Assembly (NCBI GenBank): GCA_036435485.1
Contig: CM071598.1
Span: 205,261,148 to 205,325,147, forward strand
Source of the DNA: Saposhnikovia divaricata
Taxonomy: Eukaryota; Streptophyta; Magnoliopsida; Apiales; Apiaceae
Length of the DNA: 64,000 nt
Direction of reading: 5' to 3'
The notes below the pieces were generated by a model, which ran no database searches, had not been told where the DNA came from, and was given only the letters and a program-made list of their open reading frames with translations. Each line of letters starts with the position of its first letter. Positions within the stretch are counted from its first letter, which is position 1. The position numbers and the translations under genes were made by a program. Below are positions 36,692 through 47,760 of the stretch, in pieces.

Positions 36692-37252
36692 AAGGTGTTA
36701 AATATCAAATTGGTTACTAAATAATTTAACATATCTCAAATATATTATTTATAAATTCGGGATCTCATTTAAATCATTTTTAATAAGACATAAATATCAA
36801 ACGAATACCTTTAAAATGTACTCGGAAAGTAGAAATAATTTTTCATTTAGTTCTTTACATTTTTCTTGAATGCTACCATAACCCAACGAAATGTTAATAA
36901 TTCTAGTATTTTGATAATATATTTAGATTTTAAGAAATTTTTATGCTAATTATTTTTAATTTTATAGTTATTTTCTTTGATTTAATTAAAATTAAATAGT
37001 AAATAAATTTCTTAAAATCTAAATATATTATCAAAAATACTAGAATTCATAACCTTTAATTCGTTTAAAGTAACATTTAAGAAAAAATGTGTAGAGCTCG
37101 ATGAAAAATTACTTTTACTTTCCGAGTACATATATAGAGGTATCCGTTGGATATTGATGTCTTTAAAAGTGTTTTAAATGAGACCCGAATTTATCAATGG
37201 TATATTCGAGATATGTCAAGTTATTCGGTGGTCAATTTGATATTTAACCCTT
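36692..37252. mobile_element. Long foldback element with arms of about 250 bp
   Basis: The left arm (GTTAAATATCAAATTGGTTA ... GTACTCGGAAAGTA ... TTCTAGTATTTTGATAATAT) pairs with the reverse complement of the right arm. The right arm carries TACTTTCCGAGTAC and ATATTATCAAAAATACTAGA in mirrored order. The loop is about 40 bp of A/T. The arms are about 80% alike. There is no ORF and no clear TSD. It starts 8 bp after the CACTA element ends. Confidence 0.8.
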
Positions 37253-37964
37253 AAAAGAAGGGATATTTACAAAATACCTAATTTTTTAAAAATATTTTCA
37301 AAAATACTATCCAAATGAGATTGTTGCAAATAAGTATTTTTGCCAATGGAATTGCAAACTAGATACAAATATTGCAATATTTTTGAATTTTTTTTTTGCA
37401 ATTTGAATATTTTTGAAAAAAATCCTTAAGAACTACTACTGTTACACAAGGTGATCATACGCTAGAGAAAAACATTATCAGTTACATATATGAACCAGTT
37501 ATCGCATTTGAGAATTTTTCGTAAATAAATTTAATACGAAAAATTGGTATAAATGCAGAAAATTCATTTCATTCTATCAATACTTAAATTTATATATTTG
37601 GGAATTTGTATATTTACGAATAAATAATTTGGCAACGATGCTATGTTATGGATCCGTACAACTAATTTTCCACACTATCCATATCATTAACTTGCATATA
37701 TAGAATATGGGGAACGGTATACAGTAAACGTATACTGCAACATATCGTATTGTAGAAATTTTCTGTGGTACGTGTACAATAGGATTTTTAGTGTGAAAAT
37801 AGGGGATCCATCTCTTTACGTACCGTAAAATTTTTTTTCAATATGGATGTGCGGTACGATATGTAGTAGAAATCATTGTAGTTATCACTTTACAGTGGGA
37901 TGAAAAAAGCTTGGAAGAAAGGTAGATAAAAGATTTGCAATAGCCAACAAGTGACAAAACCGTA
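37253..37964. other. AT-rich spacer
   Basis: Nothing recognised. Confidence 0.55.
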
Positions 37965-38232
37965 CTCCGGGTGCCCCTTTCATTTGTTTGAAAATGAGTT
38001 GGGTATGGAGATTAAAAAAAATTGTATAGTGGAGAAAAATAAGAAAAATGAGTAAAATAATGGTATTAACTAATATTTTTTGTAATAAAATAAGTTTAGT
38101 GAAGCAAAGTAGTGGATTTAATTACTTATTATATTATATTACTAAATTTTATTATTTTAGGTAAGTTTTAGAATATAAAAATTGAAAAGAATATCTTAAA
38201 TGTATAAAAATGAAAGGGATGGATAGAGAGAG
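37965..38232. mobile_element. Stowaway-like MITE
   Basis: It begins CTCCGGGTGCCCCTTTCATT and ends AATGAAAGGGATGGATAGAG (continuing AGAG), inverted ends flanked by TA on both sides. The interior is AT-rich and non-coding. Confidence 0.75.
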
Positions 38233-39120
38233 TAGAAAGCAGAATTCAAAAGAGAGAACAGGAATATGGGTCCTTCCCACACATTTTTTTCCGAGCTAAC
38301 TCATTGAAGGGGTATACAGATAGGTTTTTGTGGTCCTATCGATTTGATTTCGTCCTACCGATTTGATTTCTCGTACAAATTAAATTGCCATTATCGACTG
38401 TGCGTGTATATTATCTGAGAAACCGTGTCAATAAAGAGTGAGATGGGCTGTAAGTAGTGGCCTTCGCCTTGAGATTTAGTGTCGGATTTTGTTGGGTGCT
38501 GTAACTATTCAAGAAGTTTCACTACACAAGTTTCTCCAGCTTGCTTAATATGTGTTTACTGCATAAATATGATTTAAGACCAAATGGATACCTTATTCTA
38601 ACATCTTAAAATTTTATATAATTTGGTTACTTAACATAATATCTTAACTCGGAACAAAAAATGATTCAGACACAATTTTCTACCAATAATATACAATCAT
38701 AGCCAGATTCCACTCAATCGCAGTAATCCCATATATAATAATCTACAATCATAGCTAGAATCCATTTTACCACAATAATCCATGAATGAAATGTATTTAC
38801 ATATCTCCCAATATTGTGCTAGATGTTTCAATTTACAACATACGTCGTTCTCAACTACATCTTCACCTGCCCAGCTGTCTCCAATTTGTACAAGTAACAT
38901 AAAAATGTTGATACATGCATGTAAACAGATGGCAAACCACAAGAGGGTCTGTGCTTCTTTAGTGTACGGTGTACCTTAAACATTGCCTCCGGGCTCCGGC
39001 CCTCCATGGAGTAGCTATTATGAATGATCATACGTACTTATGCATATATATATGTACGTATGTTGTGTATATATCATATTTCTAGAATTATCTACTACAT
39101 ATTCTAGCCAATCTCGCCAA
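38233..39120. other. Spacer, no gene supported
   Basis: An imperfect tandem duplication of about 60 bp (ACAATCATAGC...ATTCCA...) lies at 38692-38782. Otherwise I see nothing. Confidence 0.55.
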
Positions 39121-39290
39121 CAACATCTTGGTGCAGTGGTTGAGCCACTGGCCTCCTTTAAAGGAGGTCAGGGGTTCGACTCCTGCGTGTGCTTTCGGAA
39201 ACAGCCTCCCTATTATATAGGGGCATGATCTTATAACATGTTCGAACTTTTATTTAAAAATCTTGTATCCAAGTCATTAAAGCCATATAT
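39121..39290 (+). mobile_element. tRNA-derived SINE (or tRNA pseudogene head)
   Basis: TGGTGCAGTGG at 39129-39139 fits the Pol III A box, and GGTTCGACTCC at 39173-39183 fits the B box, 33 bp apart as in tRNA heads. The stretch between them contains the palindrome CCTCCTTTAAAGGAGG in place of an anticodon arm, so it does not fold as a tRNA. A non-tRNA body of about 100 bp follows, up to the Stowaway at 39298. The 3' limit is uncertain. Confidence 0.6.
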
Positions 39291-39297
39291 TTTAATA

Positions 39298-39556
39298 TTC
39301 CCTCCGTTCCATAATACTTTTTATGTTTAATTTGGACACGTTTATCAACGTACACTTTTAATCGTTAATATCTTTAATTTCGTATTAGTATTAAATATAA
39401 AAACTTTACTGTATTAAAATATTCATAAATACGAATCAAACAAAATCACTCAGGACTATATTTTGTCCTATAAATTACGGGTAAATTAATAGTCAACCAC
39501 TTATAATAAACAGTGTCGAAAATCAAACCGAGAAAGATTTTTTGAAACGGAGGGAG
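39298..39556. mobile_element. Stowaway MITE
   Basis: It begins TTCCCTCCGTTCCATAATAC and ends TTGAAACGGAGGGAG, flanked by TA. It differs in interior from the neighbouring copies. Confidence 0.8.
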
Positions 39557-39721
39557 TATAAATGTGTAGGAAATATTAAATGTTAAATACTGAAAAAGAT
39601 TAAAATACATATTATTCCACGTCATTTGCCGATGCGTCCCTGTGGTCATGAGTGCACCTCCCATTTCTCTACACCGCTTGAGCGTCATCACAAGATAAAT
39701 TACGAATATCAATGTCTACTA

Positions 39722-39996
39722 CTCCCTTCGTTCCATTTTAATTAGCACATTTGTAAAAAAAATTTATTCCAAAATAATTGTCACATTTCTTGTTTCAATA
39801 CCTATTTTTACCAATTTTTCCATATACATCCTTTTATTTCTAATACCAATATTTGACTTTATATTTAATATACACACTCATAACTCATCATTTAATGTTA
39901 AGATTAAGGGTGAACATAAAAACAAATTACATAATTAAATCTTTCTTAATATGTATGTTTTTTGCAAATGTGCCAACTAAAAAGGGACGGAGGGAG
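39722..39996. mobile_element. Stowaway MITE, subfamily A
   Basis: It begins CTCCCTTCGTTCCATTTTAA and ends AAAAAGGGACGGAGGGAG, flanked by TA. The interior matches the element at 31003-31278. Confidence 0.9.
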
Positions 39997-40006
39997 TAAT
40001 TTGGTA

Positions 40007-40283
40007 CTCCCTCCGTCCCGGCCAATTCCTTACATTTGGTTTGACCACGGAAACCAAGAGTAGTGGATGTGATATTAAAATAAATGAAGTAGTGGGTGTA
40101 ACAGTGATTTTATTCTTAAAATAAGTGAAGTAGTGGGTGTAATAGTGTAAAGTATTGAAAAAGTGGAGTGAAGTATTGGATGTAATAATGTATTTTATTG
40201 TTAAAAGTTACTATTTTTAGTAATGTAAATTGGTGGAACATCCCAAACAAAAAAATGTAAAGAAATGAAAGAAACAGAGAGAA
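40007..40283. mobile_element. Stowaway MITE
   Basis: It begins CTCCCTCCGTCCCGGCCAAT and ends GAAACAGAGAGAA, flanked by TA, only 10 bp from the previous element. The interior has AAGTAGTGGGTGTAA repeats. Confidence 0.75.
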
Positions 40284-40300
40284 TACATATTATCGAATAA

Positions 40301-40389
40301 TTCAAATTGACACCAAAAGCAAAAACTACTATGATGTAAGATGAATTTCAAATTGACACCAAAAGCAAAAACTACTATGATGTAAGATG
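40301..40389. repeat. 46-bp tandem duplication
   Basis: TTCAAATTGACACCAAAAGC and the following 26 bases at 40301-40346 are repeated without change from 40347 for 43 bases. Confidence 0.95.
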
Positions 40390-40447
40390 TAAAAGTTCAG
40401 AAATTATTTCAAAAAATTGTTTCCGACTGGTCATTACCTCCTTAAGA

Positions 40448-40640
40448 CACTACGTCATAGATGGGCTATCGTTACATCTTTTTCATGGATGTTGCTAGAA
40501 TATGTTACCTTAGCATGTTAACTTTTGACCTAATATTACATTTTGTTTTTTGTGTTACCTTAGCCACAAATGTGATGTTACCTTAGCTTTATAGTGTTGG
40601 ATGTTAGCAACATACATGATATGTTACCTTAGATCATTAA
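40448..40640 (+). repeat. CACTA-type terminus with subterminal ATGTTACCTTAG repeats
   Basis: CACTACGTCATAGATGGGCT at 40448 resembles the terminus at 42504, and both lead into copies of ATGTTACCTTAG or its complement. This looks like one end of a CACTA element extending rightward. It is followed by a (CT)n tract and a 5'-UTR-like region with repeated TTCAATTGAATATACCCCT and GGGGCTTCGATTAAGTGGAT phrases. Confidence 0.6.
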
Positions 40641-40989
40641 TAAACTCAATTTTGAATTTTTTAACAAAAAAATTATTTAATTATTTAAAAATCACATTTA
40701 CCTTTATAATATTTGATTTTTTTAAAAAGTAAGAGTTTACCAATTGAATGAGGGTTTTTTTTCCAATATCAAGGTATTTAATTCTTATTATTTTTTAGGT
40801 TCTATTTATTTATTAAATGTAAAATGCATATTATAAAAAAAAAGTCAAAAAAATCAAAAAAACAGAAAAGAAATTGTAAAAGCGCACGGTTCCCAGTGAA
40901 ATGTTTTAGCGGCATTTATCCCGCCAGTCTGAAATCTTACAGTGTAAAGTTTACATTTAAAACAAAATAAACAAAATTCTTTCACTCAC

Positions 40990-40992
<3 letters not shown>

Positions 40993-41041
<49 letters not shown>
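40993..41041. repeat. (CT)n microsatellite
   Basis: About 24 CT dinucleotides, followed by CTTCCCTAAATCTTCT repeats, a composition typical of plant 5' leaders. Confidence 0.95.
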
Positions 41042-41044
<3 letters not shown>

Positions 41045-42179
41045 AACCTCTCTTCCCTAAATCTTCTCAATCTTCCCTAAATCTTCTAAATCTTCTCTAA
41101 AGCTTCGAATTATGCTGCTCAATTGAATATACCCCTCGTTTTGAGGCTTCAAATTGGGGCTTCTTCAATTTAGGGTTTCTTCAATTGGGGCTTTTTCGGT
41201 TTCTTCAATTGAATATACCCCTCTGTTTAATTAATTCATGTTTTGCACTTAAACTTCGATTAATTGTTGTTTACTTTCAATTTCAGGCCTTCTCCAGTTT
41301 GGGCTTTCGATTTGGGGCTTCGATTAAGTGGATTTGGGGCTTCGATTAAGTGGATTTTGGGCTAGATTCGTAAGTATTACCCTTTCTCTCCTTCGATTAT
41401 TTGTATGTATGCATCTGTTTGTATGTATCTTTTGTGTTGTGTTAATTTTCAATTGTTTGTATTCATATGTTTGTATGTTTATGATTTGTTTTCGATTATC
41501 TGTTTGCATGTTTCTCTCCTTTCTCTCCTTTATCTCCTTCGATTATTTGTACGCATGCATCTGTTTGTTTGTATGCATCTGTGTTAAATTGGTATTTTGT
41601 GGTGATTACAATGTTCTTCACCCACCTTCCGCAGCGACACCAACAGCCCCACCGTTCACCTCCTTCTCCTCCATTCACCTATTCTCCACGACACCAACCC
41701 CGCTGCAACATAACCTACCTTCCACTCCTCCCCGTTCACCTCCTTCTACTCCATTCACCTATTCTCCACGACACCAACCCCGCTGCAACATAACCCACCT
41801 TCCACTCCTCCACCTCGCAACGCCATCATGCCTACAACATAGCCATCCCCTTCGCAACCTGCAATAGCCCGCAACGCCTACTTCTTCTCCATCCCTTCTC
41901 CTCTAACAACCACCACAGCGCCCCTCCTCGAACTCGTACAAATTCCGCCGCTTATCTTTGGCCGGAATCCGATGACCTGTTCATGGTTTCTCCGGCCACC
42001 TTCTTGGTCAAGTCCTGTTTGATCTGTTTGCCTCTAATACCAGTTTAGAAAAACTGTTGTTGGAAATATTTTTCTAAATTTTCAAAATTATTTTCTAAAA
42101 ATCTTTTATAAATTGGGAAAATTCATTTAAATAATTGTAAATAACATTAAGACTGTTAAATTACCCATTTACCCCAACC
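41042..42179. other. Leader-like and C-rich region, no gene I can confirm
   Basis: It contains duplicated phrases (TTCGATTATTTGTATGTATG near 41393, echoed near 41538) and an 80-bp tandem duplication (41652-41731 and 41732-41811, CCGTTCACCTCCTTCT onward). A frame of 179 codons exists, but it lacks an ATG start and its composition follows the repeats, so I do not call it. Confidence 0.5.
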
Positions 42180-42340
42180 TTTTAACGTTAACGGTCAAGT
42201 ATGACTGAACTTGGTCAAAGAGGTGCATATCGAAGCGACATTTAATGTTTTAGGTGCAAAGTGCCAAGAAAGATAGTATAGAACCAAATTGAAAAAGTGC
42301 CAAAGATAAGGGATGCAAAATGCTAGTTACTCTATTATTT
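42180..42340. repeat. Dispersed repeat, copy 1
   Basis: It shares AACGGTCAAGT, GGTCAAAG, ATCGAAGCGA, TTTTAGGTGCAAA, AAATTGAAAAAGTGCC and GCAAAATGCTA-TTACTCTA, in the same order and orientation, with 48851-49003. Family unknown. Confidence 0.6.
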
Positions 42341-42503
42341 ATGATCAATTTAAATCATCATTTTTTTTATCCGTTTTAAATTACCCTTTTCGATTATTAT
42401 TTGTTGATCATAAATGAGATGGTAAAAAATGTGCATTTTTCTTATAACGATACTTATGCGGGTAAAGCTTGCTTACTAATCTTAAGGAGTTTAATACTAA
42501 TCT

Positions 42504-42905
42504 CACTACACCATAAACAGCCTACGGTAACATAAAAAAAAATGTTACAGTAGGTACATTATATGCTACCTTAGGCCCATAAAGTGGCTAAGGTAACATT
42601 TTTTTGGTGATAGTTCTCAGCATGTTGCCTTAGGTGTCTAAGGTAACATTTTTTATGCCTAAGGTAACATGCGGTTTTATGTTACCATAGCTGGCTATAG
42701 CAACAAAAGTGAGGGCTATGGCATCTTAATATATATGTTACCTTAGAGGCCTACCTTTTTTTTTAAAACTGTGGGCCCCACCGTGGGTCCTATTGTGGGC
42801 CCCACTGTTTGGTTTTTGTTGGCAACATTGTTTGACCTAGTGTAACATTTTTTTGTTACATTAGTTTTTATATAGCAACATTTCCATTATCTAAGGTAAC
42901 ATCTT
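42504..42905. repeat. Subterminal repeats of the CACTA element
   Basis: CTAAGGTAACAT and its complement ATGTTACCTTAG recur about ten times beside the CACTAC end. They are the probable binding sites of the element's accessory protein. Confidence 0.75.
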
Positions 42906-43236
42906 TTCCAGAAAAAATTTAACAAAACTGCACATAAATATTACGCATCCCAAATTCATCCTGCTGTTCATTTCCAAATCCAACACATTACATAATCCAA
43001 AACAAGTACCAGCTAATTCATAATCCACACCAGGTCACCAGCCACTACATAATCCACCAACTAGTACATAATCCACCAACTATATTACTACTAAAGTCTC
43101 CAACTCAAAACATCATAATTCACCATCATAAAATTAACCAACTACTAAAAATATTGTAGACTAGTTCACGATGATCATAAGTACTAATAGTAGCAGTAGA
43201 ATAGTAGTGAAAACATGGAGATGCCATAGCGTCATA

Positions 43237-46200
43237 CTAGATGCTATTGCCGCCAGTCATAGGCGTACCATCATCATTGTCACTAGAAACAGTCGCACAC
43301 AAATCCTCAAGATCAACTGTGATGTATGGGTTGGCTTCGGCTAGTTTTTTAAGAACCAATGCGAGATTCTGTTGCACCTTGTTCACCTGCTCATCCACTT
43401 CTGCTTGGACTTGCTTCACCTTCTCCTCAACTTCATCAGCAAGGTTTTGCCTTATCTTGGTTGTCAGCTCTTGCACGTACGTGTCTGTTGGAGCATTAGA
43501 ACTGAAACCTACTGATGGCTTTACACATCTCCCTAAGTGCCAAGTTAGGCCATGTGATTTTCCATCTGAAAGCAATTCACCAACAGCATCTCCAACATTG
43601 AGTTTGTCGTTAATCTTTTCCTACCAAATAAAACCACATGAATATATGAGATTAAATATAAAATACAGAAAAGTCAGTTGTCATCAACTACATTTAATTG
43701 ATTATGAAATAAAAAACTTACAATTTTGGTATTCATTATTGTAGGATCGGTCTTGTATTCGCGTCCATCATAACGCTTCCGAGTTTTAACAAAAATCTTT
43801 GCGTCACATGGTGCAGCCTGATCTGGTGCCTTCTTTTTCTATCAAAAAAGAAGGTACAAGCATGTTACATGTTACAGATTCAACATATGTCTAAAACAAG
43901 TTAAACATTAGAATGTAAGCTTTGAAAAAATTGTGTACTGGTTACAACTAAACATCTGACTTTATTGCTGCAAATTTTTACTGAATTTGTCTTGCTAAAT
44001 TATATTAACACATTTATTCTAGCATGTACTACAACTATAATTTAACCATAGTTAATTGCCATGCTAAAATATATATAAATGAACAATATCTTTATAAGGT
44101 AATATCCATTTGATCCAAACTATATTTACTTCATTTGAAGTTCATTTATATGGTAAAATGGGAAATGTTCGAAAGATCAGGCAAGACAAAATTAAATAAA
44201 TTAATCAATCACATACCAACTTGTTTCGAACTTATGCGAAACTTTTTGGGCCAAAAGTGTGAGTGTCGACATATAATTTACGACTAGCTGAATTTTTCTT
44301 TGCTCTCGCCTACAAAAAATATGAGACTCACAGTTTATATAAAATTATAAATATAAGATGATCTTCAGTGCTTAAAGTTTCAAGTATATATACCTGAACA
44401 CTCTCGTCATTCCATTACTCCAAGAGCATTTTGAACCTCTCGACTGGAATTTCATCTGGCCTATTTTCTAGCCTTTGTTCATCATTTTCATAGGATGTAT
44501 AATGCGCCGCCTTAATTCGACTCTTATACCCCTTCCAAAGTGCATGAATTGTCAGCCCCACCCACTTTTTCAATTCCTCGGGAATAATATAGCGAGCATT
44601 GAAAAGAATCAAATAATCAAGGACAATAAATAAATCATTTTTTAGTCTACTGCATGTGTCACTATAATTAATTAAAACAGAACCTTTAAGGTAAATTATT
44701 GCTCATAAATTACCTTGCAATAATTCCACATAGTCTTCTTCAAGTTCTCAGGAATGTGATGCCAAGTTACATAAGTAAGCGGCACACATCGCTTTGCTAG
44801 TGTTCCTAGAAAGTTACTTAGCTCAGATAATACTTTGTCATTATCAGCAATGGGTTGTCAAAATTCATTCATCCCAATAACAATTCTCTTGTCCAAGCTT
44901 CTCGTATGAACATTATCCATCCTGGTTTTTCCTCTCAGCCTTTTAGGAACTACAACTACAATTGATCAGTGTTAATTGAGAAAGTAATCCCTATGTTCCT
45001 CTGCAATTGACTCTTATTTTTTTAAATTTTAAAACTATACCTAATAGTCAGTCACATGTATGTTTTGATTATATATTTTTCATAATGTTTATGTCTACCA
45101 ACAATTATTTACTCTTTTTCAAAATTTGGTCAACAATGTTTATGTTTTGATTATATATTATGTCAGCAATTATTTTTCATAATGTTTATGTCTACCAATA
45201 ATGTTTATGTTTTGATTATATATTTTTCATAATGTTTATGTCACTTTTTGTGGAATGCAGGGAGTAATATATAAAGAGCAGATAATTCAAATTCATAAAA
45301 AAAACTTAAGCAAGATATGATAACCTTCTTGATCACCGCCTTCTTCAATATCTTCTTCATTTTCAGGAAAATTTCTTTCCTCGACAATCCTCTTACTTGC
45401 AATTACAGCTACCTCCTGAATAGCTTTTTCCTTTGCAACTTGTTCCTGTTGACGTTTCCGCATAGCGATAAAAGCAGCCATTGAACCATTGCCATCATGT
45501 GGTTGTGGTTCGGGTAACTCTGGTAACTCAATGTTTGGAATTGCAGATTCAGCAGGTTGTACAGGTGGACATGTCTTTTCCTTTTTGTTTGCCTCCTCAG
45601 TTGCAAGATTTTTGGATGCAGCATTGGCTCGGGATCGTGTTGTTGCTCCACGTCCCATAAGAAGCTTTTTTTTTTATCCACTTTCTTTGCTTTCTGAAAA
45701 ATACATTTGATTAGATACCATATAATGACTTCCATTTATCTCTACGATAAGATACTAAAAGAAAGAATCTATATGACCCACCTTCGGTGGAGTAACCGAT
45801 ACATCACCTTCACTACCATCCTCTTTTCCTGGATCATAATCCTCATCACCTCCGTTACACATCTTTTCATTATCTTTCACTTTCTGTTTGGAATTTCATA
45901 ATCCAGCTGACAGTGTAGGCAAATTGAGAGCGAAATAATATTCATTATTCAGTTTGACTCTTATAGCTCTTTTTTTTTCATACTCTGTAAGAGGTGGTGG
46001 AGGGGGTAGGTTGGTAGACTGCATGACAGTGCATAAACATGGGTTAGTTCTACATTAAACATGGCTTAAACATGGCTTAAAATTAAACAATATTATATAC
46101 AAAACTACTTCGAATTACAAAAAATAATCGATAATGACTTACAAAACAATTTTTTCCCGTGTTTTCATCGTCGTGTGGTGGATTCTGTAAATCCAAACTT

Positions 46201-46869
46201 CCTCTTAGCAGCAGTTGGAAACTTTTGACTCACAATTGGATCATTAGATTGTTGCAGCTTATTCAACCGTGGCGACTTCCGAGTACCTCCCTGTTCCAGC
46301 TTCTTTGTGCTTCTTGTCTCAGTCTTACACATCTCCGTTGTTTTTTTGATCTTTTTTTGCTGTTGTAGTTGGTGAGTTGTTACAAACTTACGCTTGACTT
46401 GTTTTTTAGCTAAAAACATGCAGTAATAGTTACATAGAGTTTAAGTATAAGAACGCAGATAAAAACATATGCCCACATTCATCTTATAAAAATTTTGTGA
46501 AACATTACCTGCAAGTAGATTATGCCTTGGCCTTATAACCACATGGGGCTGCATCTGTTTCATTGGCTCAACATTATAGTCAACAATGTTGTCGATGTAC
46601 AAATCAATATGGTCACAACTCTGAACTTCTGCAACTAATTTGAACAAGTCCAAATCATTTTTCACCAACTTCCAGTCCCCCAACTTATCTTTGCAGTAAA
46701 TTCCTCCAATTTCTAGATACTGAAGATCATCCTTGACATGCTCCATCACAACTGTATACGAAAATGTGTCTCCATCGATGCCATTCACAATAAACTCTTT
46801 CCCACCAGCATAGCATGTACTCTGGAATTCTCCCTGGTGGTGAAATGTAAGATGAAAGATTTTCCCCAT
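43237..46869 (-). pseudogene. CACTA accessory protein (Transposase_24-like), several stops
   Basis: This is a multi-exon gene by its splice sites. Exon 46869-46509 encodes a domain like the plant PB1-like domain (MGKIFHLTFHHQGEF, then an acidic IGGIYCKD region). Exon 46409 onward is basic (KKQVKRKF). Further exons carry TEYEKKRAIRVKLNNEYYFA, an acidic stretch and MGRGATTRSRANAASK (45658). Then comes the conserved core: FLGTLAKRCVPLTYVTWHHI near 44780, ELKKWVGLTIHALWKGYKSR near 44560, and KKNSASRKLYVDTHTFGPKS near 44270. The last exon (about 43620-43237) has a coiled coil. In-frame stops at 44860-44858, 44417-44415 and 44234-44232, and a frameshift at an A run near 45675, make it a pseudogene. 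The family is associated with CACTA elements and binds their subterminal repeats. Confidence 0.7.
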
Positions 46870-47202
46870 CCTATACACAAAAAAAAAACATTAGAAGTAA
46901 GAACATAGTTGTTGCAAGTAATGAATAATAAATTGAAATACAAACTATTAATTAAACTGATAACATTAACAAATAAAGATTCACGAAAAGACAAAATAAA
47001 GACAGACATCAAGACAAATTAATTACTTTTACAGGTTCCATTCATATAAATTAAAGAGCATTACATCAAGACAAAATCATGTAAATAAGGAGCAAACACC
47101 GAATTAGAAGGATTACAATACTTAATTAGAAGGCAGTCACTGAAAAGCATTCTAGTAAAAATTAATACATAAAAAGCCACTTAAAACAATTCAATTAGAA
47201 AA

Positions 47203-47750
47203 CTAGGCAGGATCGTTGACTTCGCCGGCTGGGTTGGGGACTTGTCTTGCTGGGACATCATCCCTACACCAACTAGCCTCATTGACTTGATTTTCCATTT
47301 CTGCACCAATGCGTATGTCATTTAAAATTGGATCATCTTGACCTTCATTTGCATTCTCATATTCAACATCACACCAGTCCCTCGGTAGTTTTTTGATAAC
47401 ATTGTACATCATCCTTTCAGCTGGATCTTCTACATAAAATACTTGTTGTACTTTTGAAGCCAATACGCAGGGGTCTGACTTCTGACATAATTTATTAAAA
47501 TTAACTCGAGTCAGCCCGTACAAATCCTTTTCTTCCTGGTACCAGCAGCACTTGAACAATACCACCGTAAATTCACCCCAATAATCAACTTCTAGTATCT
47601 GTTCAATTGCTCCATAGTAATTAACATTGCCAACCTTTGGGTTCTGATCTTTCGAACTAGCAAAACTAGTAGTCAAAGATGTCAGAAAAACACCACTATT
47701 TTGGGTTGTACATTTTGCATCTCTGCTCTTTGTATAGAATTATATTTGTG
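47203..47750 (-). pseudogene. C-terminal fragment of CACTA transposase (DUF4216-like)
   Basis: The frame runs leftward from about 47750 to the stop at 47203. It contains AKCTTQNSGVF, FASSKDQNPKVGNVNYYGAI, EVDYWGEFTVVLFKCCWY, GLTRVNFN and VLASKVQQVFYVEDP, the order and spacing of DUF4216, which forms the tail of plant CACTA transposases. The upstream catalytic half is absent: a stop precedes the fragment and 47760-48840 shows no DDE transposase sequence. It sits just upstream of the accessory gene, as in intact elements. Confidence 0.8.
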
Positions 47751-47760
47751 TGTATCAACA

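Larger units (their letters stand above)
42504..47760 (-). mobile_element. Truncated coding CACTA element, minus strand
   Basis: The plus-strand left end is CACTACACCATAAACAGCCT with about ten CTAAGGTAACAT subterminal repeats up to 42905. The transposon genes that follow all read leftward toward this end: a DUF4216-like transposase tail (47750-47203), then an accessory Transposase_24-like gene (46869-43237). The catalytic part of the transposase and the other terminus are missing, so the element is truncated near 47760. Confidence 0.75.

Noticed and set aside
39121..39200. Functional tRNA gene
   Set aside because: A and B boxes fit, but the sequence between them forms a palindrome and not an anticodon arm, and no acceptor stem pairs. 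SINE is the better call.
41328..41867. 179-codon frame with an apparent hydrophobic N-terminus
   Set aside because: It has no ATG start (begins GTG), runs through tandem and microsatellite-like sequence, and its composition follows the repeats.
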